This document shows positions 9,404 to 18,610 of a stretch of DNA of 64,000 nt, in pieces. Under the pieces are notes generated by a model. It was given only the letters and a program-made list of their open reading frames with translations, had not been told where the DNA came from and searched no databases. The stretch covers positions 930,001 through 994,000 of the forward strand of contig CP079955.1 of the NCBI GenBank assembly GCA_019357535.2, in the 5' to 3' direction. Position 1 is the first letter of the stretch. Each line of letters starts with the position of its first letter. The translations under genes and the position numbers were made by a program. The DNA comes from Macrococcus sp. 19Msa1099. Its GTDB lineage: Bacteria; Bacillota; Bacilli; Staphylococcales; Staphylococcaceae.

Positions 9404-10963
9404 GTGAGCTTAACTATCCTCTTATTCATTTTGCTTAGTATCATAATCGGTGTTGCAATCGGTTATTTTGTTGCGAAGAACGTATTAACAAATCAGCAGA
9501 TTCAGGCAAGAACAACTGCAGATTTTATCGTTACTGAGGCTAACAAAGAAGCCGAAAGTCTTAAGAAAGAGAAGCTTCTTGAAGCGAAGGAAGAATATCA
9601 AAGACGTAATGATCGTCTGGAAGAAGATTATAAGGAAAGACGTTCAGACTTAGCGAGACAAGAAGCAAGACTCCTTCAAAAAGAAGAAAACTTAGATCGT
9701 AAAAGTGACCTTTTAGATAAAAAGGATGATCTTTTAGAACAAAAAGAATCTAAAATTGAAGAAAAGCAACAGCATGTAGATGCGTTAGAGCAAAGTGTTC
9801 AAGGAATCATAGCACAACATGAACAAGAATTAACACGCATCTCCGGACTGACACAAGAAGAAGCGAAGCAAGAAATTATTGATCAGGTTGAAGAAGAATT
9901 GACGCATGATATTGCAGTCATGGTAAAAGAGAAAGAGCAGGAAGCAAAGCAGAATATTGATAAAAAAGCGAAAATGCTTCTAGCTACGACTGTACAGCGA
10001 TTGGCTGCTGAACATACTTCTGAATCTACAGTTTCTGTAATTAACCTTCCAAATGATGAGATGAAAGGTAGAATAATTGGCCGAGAAGGTCGTAATATTC
10101 GTACATTGGAAACGCTAACAGGTGTAGATCTTATCATCGATGACACACCAGAAGCGGTCATCTTATCCGGATTTGATCCAATTAGAAGAGAAATTGCGAA
10201 AACAGCGCTTGAATCTTTAGTGTCTGATGGAAGAATTCATCCAGGTCGTATTGAAGAAATGGTTGAAAAGGCAAGAAAATCTGTGGATGAAATCATACGA
10301 GAAGCAGGAGAAGCTGCAACGTTTGAACTTGGTATACATAATCTGCATCCTGATATCGTGAAGATACTTGGACGAATGAAATATCGTACGAGTTATGGAC
10401 AGAATGTACTGAAACATTCCGTAGAAGTTGCACACCTTTCTGGTATGTTAGCTGCAGAACTAGGACAAGACGTTGCGCTCGCTAAGCGTGCGGGACTTTT
10501 ACATGATATTGGAAAAGCGATTGATCATGAAGTTGAGGGATCGCACGTTGAAATCGGAGTAGATCTTGCGAAGAAATATCGTGAACATCCAACCGTAATT
10601 AACGCAATTCATTCACATCATGGAGATGTGGAACCAGACAATATTATTTCTATTCTTGTGGCAGCAGCAGATGCATTAAGTGCAGCACGCCCAGGTGCCA
10701 GACGTGAAACACTTGAGAATTATGTACGCCGCTTAGAACGTCTGGAAGAAATTTCTGAAAGCTATGATGGTGTAGAGAAATCATTTGCGATTCAGGCAGG
10801 TAGAGAAATTAGAATCATTGTGACGCCTGAAGAAGTCGATGATTTAAAAGCACATCGTATCGCAAGAGATATTAAAAACCAGATTGAAGAAGAGCTTCAA
10901 TATCCTGGACATATAAAAGTAACTGTTGTGCGAGAAATGCGCGCAGTTGAATATGCAAAATAG
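9404..10963 (+). CDS. rny: Ribonuclease Y
   Basis: RNase Y is the membrane-anchored endoribonuclease that initiates much mRNA decay in Firmicutes. The 519-residue protein has an N-terminal membrane helix (about 3-24), a long charged coiled coil (about 30-190), a KH RNA-binding domain (about 209-270, [15 protein letters not shown]) and an HD phosphohydrolase domain with HDIGK at about 367-371. The start is GTG 9404 after AGGAGG. Its known modulator complex includes RicA (YmcA), encoded near base 23,850 in this window, so both parts of an RNA-processing system are present. It ends at a strong shared terminator. Confidence 0.98.
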   Translation: MSLTILLFILLSIIIGVAIGYFVAKNVLTNQQIQARTTADFIVTEANKEAESLKKEKLLEAKEEYQRRNDRLEEDYKERRSDLARQEARLLQKEENLDRKSDLLDKKDDLLEQKESKIEEKQQHVDALEQSVQGIIAQHEQELTRISGLTQEEAKQEIIDQVEEELTHDIAVMVKEKEQEAKQNIDKKAKMLLATTVQRLAAEHTSESTVSVINLPNDEMKGRIIGREGRNIRTLETLTGVDLIIDDTPEAVILSGFDPIRREIAKTALESLVSDGRIHPGRIEEMVEKARKSVDEIIREAGEAATFELGIHNLHPDIVKILGRMKYRTSYGQNVLKHSVEVAHLSGMLAAELGQDVALAKRAGLLHDIGKAIDHEVEGSHVEIGVDLAKKYREHPTVINAIHSHHGDVEPDNIISILVAAADALSAARPGARRETLENYVRRLERLEEISESYDGVEKSFAIQAGREIRIIVTPEEVDDLKAHRIARDIKNQIEEELQYPGHIKVTVVREMRAVEYAK

Positions 10964-11000
10964 GTCGTGACACGAGCGGTCAGACATGAGTAGAATCAAA

Positions 11001-11040
11001 AAAGATGACTAGAAATGTTATATTTCTAGTCATCTTTTTT
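11001..11040. terminator. Bidirectional terminator between rny and a small membrane gene
   Basis: A 16-bp perfect stem (AAAGATGACTAGAAAT and its complement, 5-base loop) has A-runs on one side and T-runs on the other. It serves both the + strand rny and the convergent - strand gene. Confidence 0.9.
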
Positions 11041-11221
11041 ACATTGTGGACCAGTATTGCATGATAGATAATCCAATCGAGAAAATGATGCCCCCAACTA
11101 GTGCTGATTTATACTTAGGGGGCTGTTTTACTGTTCTAAAATAATTCGTTATGCGATCACATATCATATATGTAATAAAAAATACGATGAACAATGTGAC
11201 TGCTGTTCCGATAAAATGCAT
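11039..11221 (-). CDS. Small membrane protein, unknown function
   Basis: A 60-residue protein with two hydrophobic segments (about 5-24 and 40-55) separated by a basic loop (NYFRTVKQPPKYKSA). A good ribosome binding site (GAGGTGA) lies six bases before the ATG and a terminator follows the stop, so I consider it a real gene despite its size. It is the only - strand gene in this part of the window, convergent with rny and divergent from ymdB. I do not recognise the family; a small inner-membrane protein is all the sequence supports. Confidence 0.65.
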   Translation of the reverse strand: MHFIGTAVTLFIVFFITYMICDRITNYFRTVKQPPKYKSALVGGIIFSIGLSIMQYWSTM

Positions 11222-11316
11222 TTTATCACCTCATTTTTGATTGTATCAATAAAAATCATTTAATTCATTTATGATTTTCTATATAATAAAGACAAATAGA
11301 GTAGAGGTAGTGAATT

Positions 11317-12111
11317 ATGAGAATATTATTTATCGGTGATGTTGTAGGTGCGGTTGGGCGTAATATGTTAGATGAGTACTTACCACAGCTTAAAAAGAAG
11401 TATGGACCGAATATTACGATAGTCAATGGTGAGAATGCTGCGCATGGAAGAGGGATTACAGAAAAGATATTTAAAGAAATGATGACGCTCGGAGTTGATT
11501 GTGTCACGATGGGTAACCATACATATGGCGTGCGTGATAGTTATGAGTTGCTAAATAGCGATCATAAGATTATTCGTCCAGCAAACTTTCCTGATGAAGC
11601 GCCAGGTAAAGGAATGGAAATCATTAAATTTAATGATAAGAAGATTGCTGTGATCAATCTACAAGGGCGAGCATTTATGATGCAGAGTGACTGTCCGTTT
11701 AAGAAGTTCGATGCGCTATATGAAATCGCTAAACAGGAGACGGATTATATCTTTGTAGACTTTCATGCTGAAACAACAAGTGAAAAAGGTGCATTTGCAT
11801 ATTATGCAGATGGCCGAGCGAGCGTCGTTGTTGGGACACATACACATATTCAGACGAGTGACAACCGTATTTTACCTAGGGGCACGGCTTTTATTACAGA
11901 TGTCGGTATGACAGGTTACTATGATGGGATACTTGGTATTAATAAGGATGAGGTCATTCACCGCTTCTTAACAGGAATGCCAGTTAAACATGTTGTTCCC
12001 GATACAGGACGTGGTGTGTTAAGCGGTGTATTTGTAGAACTTAAATCCAATGGTCAAGCAAAGAAAATTGAAAGAATACTTATCAATGAGGATCAACCGC
12101 TCAGTCGATAA
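11317..12111 (+). CDS. ymdB: Metallophosphoesterase YmdB
   Basis: A 264-residue metallophosphoesterase of the TIGR00282/YmdB family, which in Bacillus hydrolyses 2',3'-cyclic nucleotides and affects biofilm and motility decisions. Metal-binding residues are visible in order: FIGDVVG (residues 5-11), NGENAAHGRG (about 34-43), GNHTYG (about 67-72), DFHAETTSEK (about 148-157) and GTHTHIQT (about 173-180). The position directly after rny is conserved in Bacillales and suggests a link to RNA metabolism. It has its own start region and ends before a strong terminator. Confidence 0.95.
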   Translation: MRILFIGDVVGAVGRNMLDEYLPQLKKKYGPNITIVNGENAAHGRGITEKIFKEMMTLGVDCVTMGNHTYGVRDSYELLNSDHKIIRPANFPDEAPGKGMEIIKFNDKKIAVINLQGRAFMMQSDCPFKKFDALYEIAKQETDYIFVDFHAETTSEKGAFAYYADGRASVVVGTHTHIQTSDNRILPRGTAFITDVGMTGYYDGILGINKDEVIHRFLTGMPVKHVVPDTGRGVLSGVFVELKSNGQAKKIERILINEDQPLSR

Positions 12112-12145
12112 CGTATCGGCCATTCGACTGATTTTTATATAATTT

Positions 12146-12177
12146 ACCTATGTCTGTTATATAGACATAGGTTTTTC
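12146..12177 (+). terminator. Terminator after ymdB
   Basis: Stem ACCTATGTCT / AGACATAGGT with a 7-base loop, followed by TTTTT. Confidence 0.85.
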
Positions 12178-12215
12178 TGTTATATTAGAGATAGTTAATT
12201 TAGGGAGGAATTGTT

Positions 12216-13949
12216 TTGAAGACACAAATTTCTTGGAAAGTCGGCGGTCAGCAAGGTGAAGGAATTGAAAGTACTGGAGAGATATTCTCAACTGCGCTGA
12301 ATCGTCTGGGCTATTATTTATATGGTTATCGTCATTTCTCATCACGTATTAAAGGTGGACATACGAACAATAAGATTCGTGTATCAACAACACCTGTCTA
12401 TGCTATCAGTGATGATCTGGATATACTTGTGGCATTTGATCAGGAGACGATTGATTTAAACTATCATGAACTGACGGCTGAAGGTATAATACTAGCAGAT
12501 AGTAAGTTTGATCCTGTTGCACCAGAGGATTACAATGGCGCATTTATTAGTATGGGATTCACTGAAATTGCAAAAGAACTTGGTACGGCATTGATGAAGA
12601 ATATGGTGGCGGTCGGTGCTACAGCGAATCTTATAGGCGCTGACCTAAAGCACTTCGAAGTTTTAGTGGATGACCTGTTTGCTAAAAAAGGTGAAAAGAT
12701 CTGTACATTAAATAAAGAAGCGCTACACAAAGGTTATGCAGAAATTGAAAGTCATTCAGAACTTACTGTGGATTATAAATTAGAACCTTCAACCGAAGAA
12801 GGACATTTATTTATGATTGGTAATGAAGCAATTTCACTTGGCGCATTAGCAGGTGGAGCACGTTTTATGGCTGCATACCCAATTACACCAGCGAGTGAAA
12901 TTATGGAATATATGATTGATAAATTACCACGCTTTGGTGGGACTGTAATTCAGACAGAAGATGAGATAGCTGCAGCAGTTATGGCAATAGGCGTAAACTA
13001 TGCGGGCGTACGTGCATTTACTGCATCAAGTGGTCCAGGACTATCGTTAATGATGGAAGCGATTGGACTGAGTGGTATGACTGAACAGCCGTTAGTCATC
13101 GTAAATACGATGCGCGGAGGTCCATCTACAGGATTGCCAACGAAACAGGAGCAGTCAGACTTAATGCAGATGATCTACGGAACGCATGGCGAGATTCCAA
13201 AGATTGTCCTTGCACCAACAACTGCTGAAGATGCCTTCTACTTAACGAACGAGGCATTTAATCTAGCGGAAGTATATCAATGTCCGGTTATTATTTTAAG
13301 TGATTTACAGCTTTCTTTAGGGAAACAGACTGTTCCTGTACTTGATTATAATAAGATTAATATTGATCGTGGTTCACTTGTTACTGAAGTTGAACCAACG
13401 GAGGATAAAGCATACTTCAAACGCTATGCGGTAACAGATAATGGCATTTCACCACGTACGATTCCTGGTGTGAAAAACGGTATCCATCACGTTACAGGTG
13501 TTGAACATAACGAAGAAGGAAAGCCGAGCGAATCTCCCGTAAACCGTGCAAAGCAGATGGAAAAACGTATGCGTAAATTAGAACAGCTGAAGATTACTGA
13601 ACCTGTTGTATACAATACGTATCATGAAGATGCAGATGTGTTAGTGATTGGTTATATTTCAACGTATGGAGCGATTGATGAAGCAATCCATCGTGTAGAA
13701 GGAAAGGTAAACCATCTGCATATGAAACAACTTCATCCGTTTCCGACAGAAGAGGTTCAGCAAGCGATAGATAAAGTGAAGAAAGTGATTGTTGTTGAAC
13801 ATAACTTTAACGGACAACTTGGACAGATTATCAAGATGAATACGAATCATCAAGGTAAGATGATTCAGATGAGTAAGTATGATGGTACACCTTACTTACC
13901 TCACGAAATTGAAGAGAAAATCAACGCAACATTAAAGGAGTTAATATAG
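12216..13949 (+). CDS. korA: 2-oxoacid:ferredoxin oxidoreductase, alpha subunit (gamma-alpha fusion)
   Basis: This enzyme oxidatively decarboxylates a 2-oxoacid (2-oxoglutarate or pyruvate) to the acyl-CoA with ferredoxin as electron acceptor. The 577-residue chain fuses a gamma domain (about 1-190, GGQQGEGIESTG near the N-terminus) with an alpha pyrimidine-binding domain (about 195-430, AYPITPASEIMEYM) and a C-terminal transketolase-like domain. The TTG start at 12216 is supported by GGGAGGA. The beta subunit begins immediately after the stop. The 2-oxoglutarate assignment follows the usual annotation of two-subunit staphylococcal homologues and is not proven by visible residues. Confidence 0.88.
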   Translation: MKTQISWKVGGQQGEGIESTGEIFSTALNRLGYYLYGYRHFSSRIKGGHTNNKIRVSTTPVYAISDDLDILVAFDQETIDLNYHELTAEGIILADSKFDPVAPEDYNGAFISMGFTEIAKELGTALMKNMVAVGATANLIGADLKHFEVLVDDLFAKKGEKICTLNKEALHKGYAEIESHSELTVDYKLEPSTEEGHLFMIGNEAISLGALAGGARFMAAYPITPASEIMEYMIDKLPRFGGTVIQTEDEIAAAVMAIGVNYAGVRAFTASSGPGLSLMMEAIGLSGMTEQPLVIVNTMRGGPSTGLPTKQEQSDLMQMIYGTHGEIPKIVLAPTTAEDAFYLTNEAFNLAEVYQCPVIILSDLQLSLGKQTVPVLDYNKINIDRGSLVTEVEPTEDKAYFKRYAVTDNGISPRTIPGVKNGIHHVTGVEHNEEGKPSESPVNRAKQMEKRMRKLEQLKITEPVVYNTYHEDADVLVIGYISTYGAIDEAIHRVEGKVNHLHMKQLHPFPTEEVQQAIDKVKKVIVVEHNFNGQLGQIIKMNTNHQGKMIQMSKYDGTPYLPHEIEEKINATLKELI

Positions 13950-14813
13950 ATGGCAACATTTAAAGATTTCAGAAATAATGTGAAACCGAACTGGTGTCCT
14001 GGCTGTGGGGACTTCTCAGTACAAGCGGCGATACAAAAAGCATGTGCGAACATCGGCTTAGAACCAGAACAGCTCGCGTTAATAACAGGTATCGGCTGTT
14101 CTGGACGTCTGTCTGGATACGTAAATTCATATGGTGTGCATTCGATCCATGGTCGAGCATTACCGATGGCACAAGGTGTGAAGATGGCAAACCAGGAGCT
14201 TACAGTTATCGCTTCCGGTGGAGATGGTGATGGTTTTGCGATTGGTATGGGGCATACGATTCATGCGCTACGTAGAAATATTGATATCACGTATATTGTA
14301 ATGGATAATCAAATTTATGGACTGACTAAAGGACAGACATCACCAAGTTCAGCACATGGATTTGTCACTAAGACAACGCCAAAAGGCTCGATTGAGAAGC
14401 ATGTTTCTCCGCTTGAACTTGCACTTGCAAGTGGCGCAACTTTTGTCGCACAAAGCTTTTCTAGTGATATAAAAGATTTAACATCAATTATTGAAGCGGC
14501 AGTTAATCATAAAGGATTCTCATTCGTCAATGTATTTTCTCCGTGTGTCACATACAACAAAGTAAATACGTATGACTGGTTTAAAGAAAATTTGACGAAA
14601 CTTGCTAATATTGAAGATTATGATCATACCAATAAACAGCTGGCGATCAATACAGTACACGAACAAGATGGGCTTGTTACAGGTATCGTGTATCAGGATA
14701 CCGATGCACCGACGTACGAATCACAAATTGATGGCTACAGTGAGAACTTAACAAAAGCAGATCTAAATATTAAACAAGAGGAATTTGATGCTTTAATGGC
14801 TCAGTTCAAATAA
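13950..14813 (+). CDS. korB: 2-oxoacid:ferredoxin oxidoreductase, beta subunit
   Basis: The 287-residue thiamine-diphosphate-binding subunit of the same enzyme. Cysteines of CPGCGD at residues 16 and 19 and a later cysteine near 198 (SPCVTYNK) are placed to bind the [4Fe-4S] cluster, and the TPP/Mg motif GGDGDGFAIG is at about 90-99 followed by the expected asparagine (MDNQIYGLTKG). It begins right after korA with no gap, so the two are one operon. TPP dependence fits the thiamine uptake operon that follows, though the two are separately transcribed. Confidence 0.93.
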   Translation: MATFKDFRNNVKPNWCPGCGDFSVQAAIQKACANIGLEPEQLALITGIGCSGRLSGYVNSYGVHSIHGRALPMAQGVKMANQELTVIASGGDGDGFAIGMGHTIHALRRNIDITYIVMDNQIYGLTKGQTSPSSAHGFVTKTTPKGSIEKHVSPLELALASGATFVAQSFSSDIKDLTSIIEAAVNHKGFSFVNVFSPCVTYNKVNTYDWFKENLTKLANIEDYDHTNKQLAINTVHEQDGLVTGIVYQDTDAPTYESQIDGYSENLTKADLNIKQEEFDALMAQFK

Positions 14814-14888
14814 AAACTAAGTATCTGTACCTTATTTATAATAAAGCTGTTATACTAAAACAGTACAAAATAATATAAATTTTTAAAC

Positions 14889-14966
14889 ACTAGGGGAGTT
14901 ATTCTGAGATTGGATTCGTCCTAAACCCTTATATACCTGATCTGGATTATACCAGCGTAGGGAAGT
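14889..14966 (+). promoter_or_regulatory. TPP riboswitch (THI element)
   Basis: The conserved TPP aptamer is present: GGGGAG at the 5' side, CTGAGAT, ACCCTT, then ACCTGATCTGGAT, ACCAGCG and TAGGGAAG closing the P1 stem. It precedes a transcription terminator and the thiamine-type ABC importer genes. TPP binding should favour termination and switch uptake off. Confidence 0.96.
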
Positions 14967-14974
14967 GTCAACTG

Positions 14975-15004
14975 ACACAACCTGCAATCAGGTTGTGTTT
15001 TTTT
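14975..15004 (+). terminator. Riboswitch expression-platform terminator
   Basis: A 10-bp perfect stem (ACACAACCTG / CAGGTTGTGT, loop of four) is followed by a T-run directly after the TPP aptamer and just before the ribosome binding site GGAGG. Confidence 0.9.
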
Positions 15005-15014
15005 GGAGGCTAAT

Positions 15015-16016
15015 ATGAATAAAAAGTTATTGTTAAGTGCGAGTTGTGTCATTTTACTAGCAGGCTGTGGAGATCAGTCAGCCGATAAAGGTAAGGAAGA
15101 TAAGAAAGAAAAAGTGACGATTATGCTGGACTGGACGCCGAATACAAATCATACAGGACTATATGTAGCACAAGAGAAAGGTTACTTTGACAAACAGGGT
15201 TTAGATGTTGAAATTAAGACACCTGGTGAAGTGAATGCCGATCAGCTTATCGCAGCAAACAAAAAAGATGTTCAGTTCGGAATTAGTGCACAGGAAACAG
15301 TGACGCAATCACGTTCTGAAGGCATTCCAGTGAAATCGATTGGAGCAATTATCCAGCATAATACGAGTGGATTTATGAGCTTGAAAGATAAGAATATTAA
15401 ATCACCGAAAGATTATGCAGGGAAAACATACGGTGGATGGGGTGCACCGATTGAACAGCCAATGATTGATGCAGTTATGAAAAAAGACGGAGCATCAGTG
15501 AAAGACACTAAAATTATCAATATGGGAAATACTGATTTCTTTACTGCATCTAAGAAGAATATCGATTTCGCATGGGTTTATTATGGATGGACTGGAATCG
15601 AAGCAGAAACACGTAATATCGATGTAAATATGCAGTATTTAATTGATTACGATAAAAATCTGGATTATTACACACCTGTCGTTATTGCAAATGAAAAGTA
15701 TTTAAAATCAAATGGTGAGACAGCTAAGAAATTTATGACCGCACTTAAAGAAGGTTATGAGTATTCAATTAAACATGACAAAGAGAGTGCAGATATTTTG
15801 ATGAAGTCTGTTCCAGAACTTAAAAAACAAGAAAAGCTCGTATATGCATCACAAAAATATTTGTCACCTAAATATCAGGATGATGCGAAATACTGGGGCT
15901 ATCAGGAAGAACGTATCTGGAAGAATTTTGGACAGTTTATGAAAGATAACAAAGTGATTACTAAAGACTTCATTGCTAAAGATGCATTTACAAATGAATA
16001 TGTGGAGGGTAAATAA
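15015..16016 (+). CDS. ABC transporter substrate-binding lipoprotein, thiamine precursor (ThiY-like)
   Basis: A 333-residue NMT1/THI5-like extracellular binding protein, expected to capture the thiamine pyrimidine precursor HMP or a formylamino-pyrimidine. The signal peptide ends in the lipobox LLAGC, with the lipidated cysteine at residue 19. The motif MLDWTPNTNHTGLYVA (about residues 38-53) is characteristic of ThiY/NMT1. ATG 15015 is preceded by GGAGG; an upstream in-frame TTG lies inside the terminator T-run. It is the first gene under the TPP riboswitch and is followed by a thiamine-binding protein, permease and ATPase in one operon. The exact ligand is inferred. Confidence 0.9.
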   Translation: MNKKLLLSASCVILLAGCGDQSADKGKEDKKEKVTIMLDWTPNTNHTGLYVAQEKGYFDKQGLDVEIKTPGEVNADQLIAANKKDVQFGISAQETVTQSRSEGIPVKSIGAIIQHNTSGFMSLKDKNIKSPKDYAGKTYGGWGAPIEQPMIDAVMKKDGASVKDTKIINMGNTDFFTASKKNIDFAWVYYGWTGIEAETRNIDVNMQYLIDYDKNLDYYTPVVIANEKYLKSNGETAKKFMTALKEGYEYSIKHDKESADILMKSVPELKKQEKLVYASQKYLSPKYQDDAKYWGYQEERIWKNFGQFMKDNKVITKDFIAKDAFTNEYVEGK

Positions 16017-16303
16017 TGGCAGATACAATAATGAGCATACAAATTATTCCGAAGACGCCAAATGGTGAAGATGTAATTCCATATGTTGATCGCGCAATTG
16101 AAGTGATTGAAGCATCAAACTTAAAGTACATCGTGAATCCGCTTGAAACATCAATTGAGGGGAACATGAATGAGTTGCTTAAGTTAATCGAATTAATGAA
16201 TAAAGAGATGCGTGAAATGGGGTGTCCATCTATTATTTCACAAGTAAAGTTTTATCATGCCGAAGAAGTATCGATGGATGTGCTTGTACAGAAGTATAGA
16301 TGA
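16016..16303 (+). CDS. Thiamine-binding protein, MTH1187/YkoF-like family
   Basis: A 95-residue soluble protein of the MTH1187/Thiamine_BP type (ferredoxin-like fold, known as small thiamine- or HMP-binding or sensing proteins). It shows two beta-alpha-beta halves: IQIIPKTPNGEDVIPYVDRA and PLETSIEGNMNELLKLIE. Its ATG overlaps the upstream stop by one base and its stop overlaps the permease start, so it is translationally embedded between the substrate-binding protein and permease genes. Lacking a signal peptide, it probably acts in the cytoplasm, perhaps delivering or sensing the imported compound. Confidence 0.8.
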   Translation: MADTIMSIQIIPKTPNGEDVIPYVDRAIEVIEASNLKYIVNPLETSIEGNMNELLKLIELMNKEMREMGCPSIISQVKFYHAEEVSMDVLVQKYR

Positions 16304-17037
16304 TGAAATATGTTAAGTTTTTTCTATTTTTTATAGTACTACTTTATTTTTGGGAACTGCTCGTTCGGTTACTACAAGTTGATGCATATACGTTACCTGC
16401 GCCAAGCGTAATATTTATCAGCTTCTTTAATGACTTTAACACATATCATGTGCATTTATATCCGACTCTATTACTCGTTATATTAGGCATTATTTGCTCG
16501 GTATTATGCGGTATTACTGTAGCCGTACTATTACGTTTAATCCCTGGGCTGCATGAGTATGTCTATCCATTGCTCATAATGAGTCAGAATGTACCCGTTA
16601 TCGTCATTGCACCACTACTAGTCATTTGGTTCGGATTTGGAATATTGCCGAAACTTATCGTGATAACACTTGTGTGTTTCTTTCCGATAACTGTGAGCTT
16701 ACTTGAAGGATTTAATGAGACAGATAAAGAATTAGAGAAATATATGAAGATGATGGGGGCAACGCGTCTTGAACGTTTCAAAAAGCTTGAATGGCCAAAT
16801 AGTATGCCTTATTTCTTTAATGGATTAAAGATTGCTGGCACATACTCAGTAATGGGTGCAATCATTTCTGAATGGCTTGGCAGTGATAAAGGTTTAGGTA
16901 AATTTATGCTTATAGCTCAGCGTGCATTTCAAGTAGATCAGGTGTTTGTAGCAATTGTCTGGATCATTATCTTTGCTATGGTCATTTATCTTGTTATATA
17001 TATTATTCAGCGTATTGTATTGAGGTGGCAACGATGA
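16300..17037 (+). CDS. ABC transporter permease, thiamine precursor (ThiX-like)
   Basis: A 245-residue BPD-type permease with about six membrane helices. The EAA loop that contacts the ATPase is visible as EKYMKMMGATRLERFKKLEWP (split over about residues 147-167). It belongs to the family with nitrate/sulfonate/HMP importers (SsuC/ThiX). Overlap with the preceding small gene by four bases and with the ATPase gene by a few bases shows one coupled operon. Function follows from the TPP riboswitch at the operon head. Confidence 0.88.
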   Translation: MMKYVKFFLFFIVLLYFWELLVRLLQVDAYTLPAPSVIFISFFNDFNTYHVHLYPTLLLVILGIICSVLCGITVAVLLRLIPGLHEYVYPLLIMSQNVPVIVIAPLLVIWFGFGILPKLIVITLVCFFPITVSLLEGFNETDKELEKYMKMMGATRLERFKKLEWPNSMPYFFNGLKIAGTYSVMGAIISEWLGSDKGLGKFMLIAQRAFQVDQVFVAIVWIIIFAMVIYLVIYIIQRIVLRWQR

Positions 17038-17744
17038 TTCCTATTATTCAACTTAACGATATTATGCATCGTTACGATAAAGATATTGTAATTAATAATA
17101 TTAACCTAGAACTGAATAAAGGTGAGATTGTTGCATTGATCGGCCCGAGTGGCAGCGGTAAGAGTACGATATTAAATATTATCGGTGGATTACTCATCCC
17201 TTCAAGTGGCGAGTGCTTATTGCAAGGGGAACGTATCAATGGGAAAACAGGACATGTGTCCTTTATGCCTCAGACACACTCACTGATGCCATGGCGTACA
17301 GTGATACAAAACATTAACCTCGCAACAGAGATCAGTGCGAATGATAGCGTGAATAAATCAGAACAATTGTTAGAAAGAGCAGGCTTCACTTCCATTAAAG
17401 ATAGATACCCCAATGAGCTTTCTGGGGGAATGAAGCAGCGTGTTTCATTCCTACGTGCATTAAATACAGAACATCAATTACTGTTACTGGATGAACCATT
17501 TTCAGCATTGGATGAAATAACACGTAATGATATGCAGATCTGGTTGAGGTCTTTATTATTGGAGAGTGATAAAACGGTGCTGATGATTACACATAGTATT
17601 GATGAAGCAATTAAGATGAGTAACCGTATACTCGTTTTAAATCAGAAACCTGCTACGATAGTCAGATCGATAGATGTGAACCAGGATTTATCTGTTTCGC
17701 AAATCGCAGAATTAAAAGCACAAATTATTCAATTATTAAAATAA
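17034..17744 (+). CDS. ABC transporter ATP-binding protein, thiamine precursor (ThiZ-like)
   Basis: A 236-residue ATPase powering the import complex. Walker A GPSGSGKST (about residues 37-45), Q-loop MPQTHSLMPW, signature LSGGMKQR, Walker B LLLLDEPFSALDE and the H-loop histidine in THSIDEA are all intact. ATG 17034 lies five bases after GAGGTGG; the GTG at 17025 is inside that site and less likely. It is the last gene of the riboswitch-controlled operon and ends in a bidirectional terminator. Confidence 0.9.
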   Translation: MIPIIQLNDIMHRYDKDIVINNINLELNKGEIVALIGPSGSGKSTILNIIGGLLIPSSGECLLQGERINGKTGHVSFMPQTHSLMPWRTVIQNINLATEISANDSVNKSEQLLERAGFTSIKDRYPNELSGGMKQRVSFLRALNTEHQLLLLDEPFSALDEITRNDMQIWLRSLLLESDKTVLMITHSIDEAIKMSNRILVLNQKPATIVRSIDVNQDLSVSQIAELKAQIIQLLK

Positions 17745-17776
17745 CCGAATGTGAGATTGACTCACATTCGGTTATT
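17741..17776. terminator. Bidirectional terminator between the thiamine ABC operon and DedA gene
   Basis: A 15- to 16-bp stem (AATAACCGAATGTGAG and its complement, 5-base loop) begins in the stop codon of the ATPase gene; A/T flanks serve both directions. Confidence 0.85.
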
Positions 17777-17794
17777 AATATTAATGGTGATGCA

Positions 17795-18472
17795 TTAATA
17801 TTTTTTTCTGTCTTCATTTCTTTTCATCTTTCTTCTGACGGAATAGGATTGTAAGAAGCTAAAGACGGCAGGAAGCACTGATACTAATATAATTAATATT
17901 AATACGATTTCAAAGTTGTCTTTAACGATCTTTATATTCCCGAAGAAGTAACCTGCAAGTAGGCATATACCAACCCACAGAATTGCACCGATAATATTAT
18001 ACGTAATAAAGTAACCATACTTCATCTTACTGGCACCAGCTACAAACGGTATAAAAGTTCTGATAAAGGGCATAAAGCGGGCAATTGCAATTGTTTTACC
18101 GCCATGAGTATTAAAGAAATCCTCTGCTTTATCAAGGTGTTCCTTCTTAATGAATTTACCGAGTTTAGGATGATTATAGACACCAAGTCCAAGAAATTTA
18201 CCGATGTGATAATTAACCGTGTCACCGATTACAGCTGCAGCAAACAACACGATAAATAATATCCAGATATTTAATGCGCCTTGAGGGGCGAGTGCACCAG
18301 CTGCAAAAAGCATTGAGTCTCCAGGTAAGAATGGCATGATCACAAGTCCTGTTTCTACGAAGACGATTGAAAATAAGATTGCATAAGTCAATGTTCCATA
18401 TTCTTTAACGATATTCACTAGATGTTCGTCAATATGTAAAATAAAATCCATAAGTTGACTGATAAATGACAT
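17795..18472 (-). CDS. DedA-family membrane protein
   Basis: A 225-residue DedA/SNARE-associated family protein. Members are polytopic membrane proteins now linked to undecaprenyl phosphate or phospholipid translocation and proton-motive-force maintenance. The conserved segment ETGLVIMPFLPGDSMLFAAGAL (about 38-59) and the RFMPFIRTFIPFVAGASKM motif (about 132-150, with essential arginines) are both present. The start (MSFISQ) follows a GAGG; a seven-codon extension is unlikely. It stands alone on the - strand. Which DedA subtype and lipid it handles cannot be told. Confidence 0.92.
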   Translation of the reverse strand: MSFISQLMDFILHIDEHLVNIVKEYGTLTYAILFSIVFVETGLVIMPFLPGDSMLFAAGALAPQGALNIWILFIVLFAAAVIGDTVNYHIGKFLGLGVYNHPKLGKFIKKEHLDKAEDFFNTHGGKTIAIARFMPFIRTFIPFVAGASKMKYGYFITYNIIGAILWVGICLLAGYFFGNIKIVKDNFEIVLILIILVSVLPAVFSFLQSYSVRRKMKRNEDRKKY

Positions 18473-18550
18473 GGTTAAACCTCGTTTCTCCAAATAATTA
18501 TTAATTATACTTTATTTTAAAAAAAGTTGCGATGGAATAGAGCATAAATT

Positions 18551-18575
18551 ATACATTTCGGAAACCGATATGTAT
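18551..18575. promoter_or_regulatory. Candidate operator palindrome overlapping the ABC exporter promoter
   Basis: ATACAT T TCGG AAA CCGA T ATGTAT is an imperfect palindrome of 25 bases. A TATAAT -10 element (18573-18578) overlaps its right arm and a weak TATACA -35 overlaps its left. Such a placement suggests a repressor operator; I do not recognise the binding protein. Confidence 0.5.
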
Positions 18576-18610
18576 AATAGTATAAAATAAACAAAATGGG
18601 AGGGGTTCTA

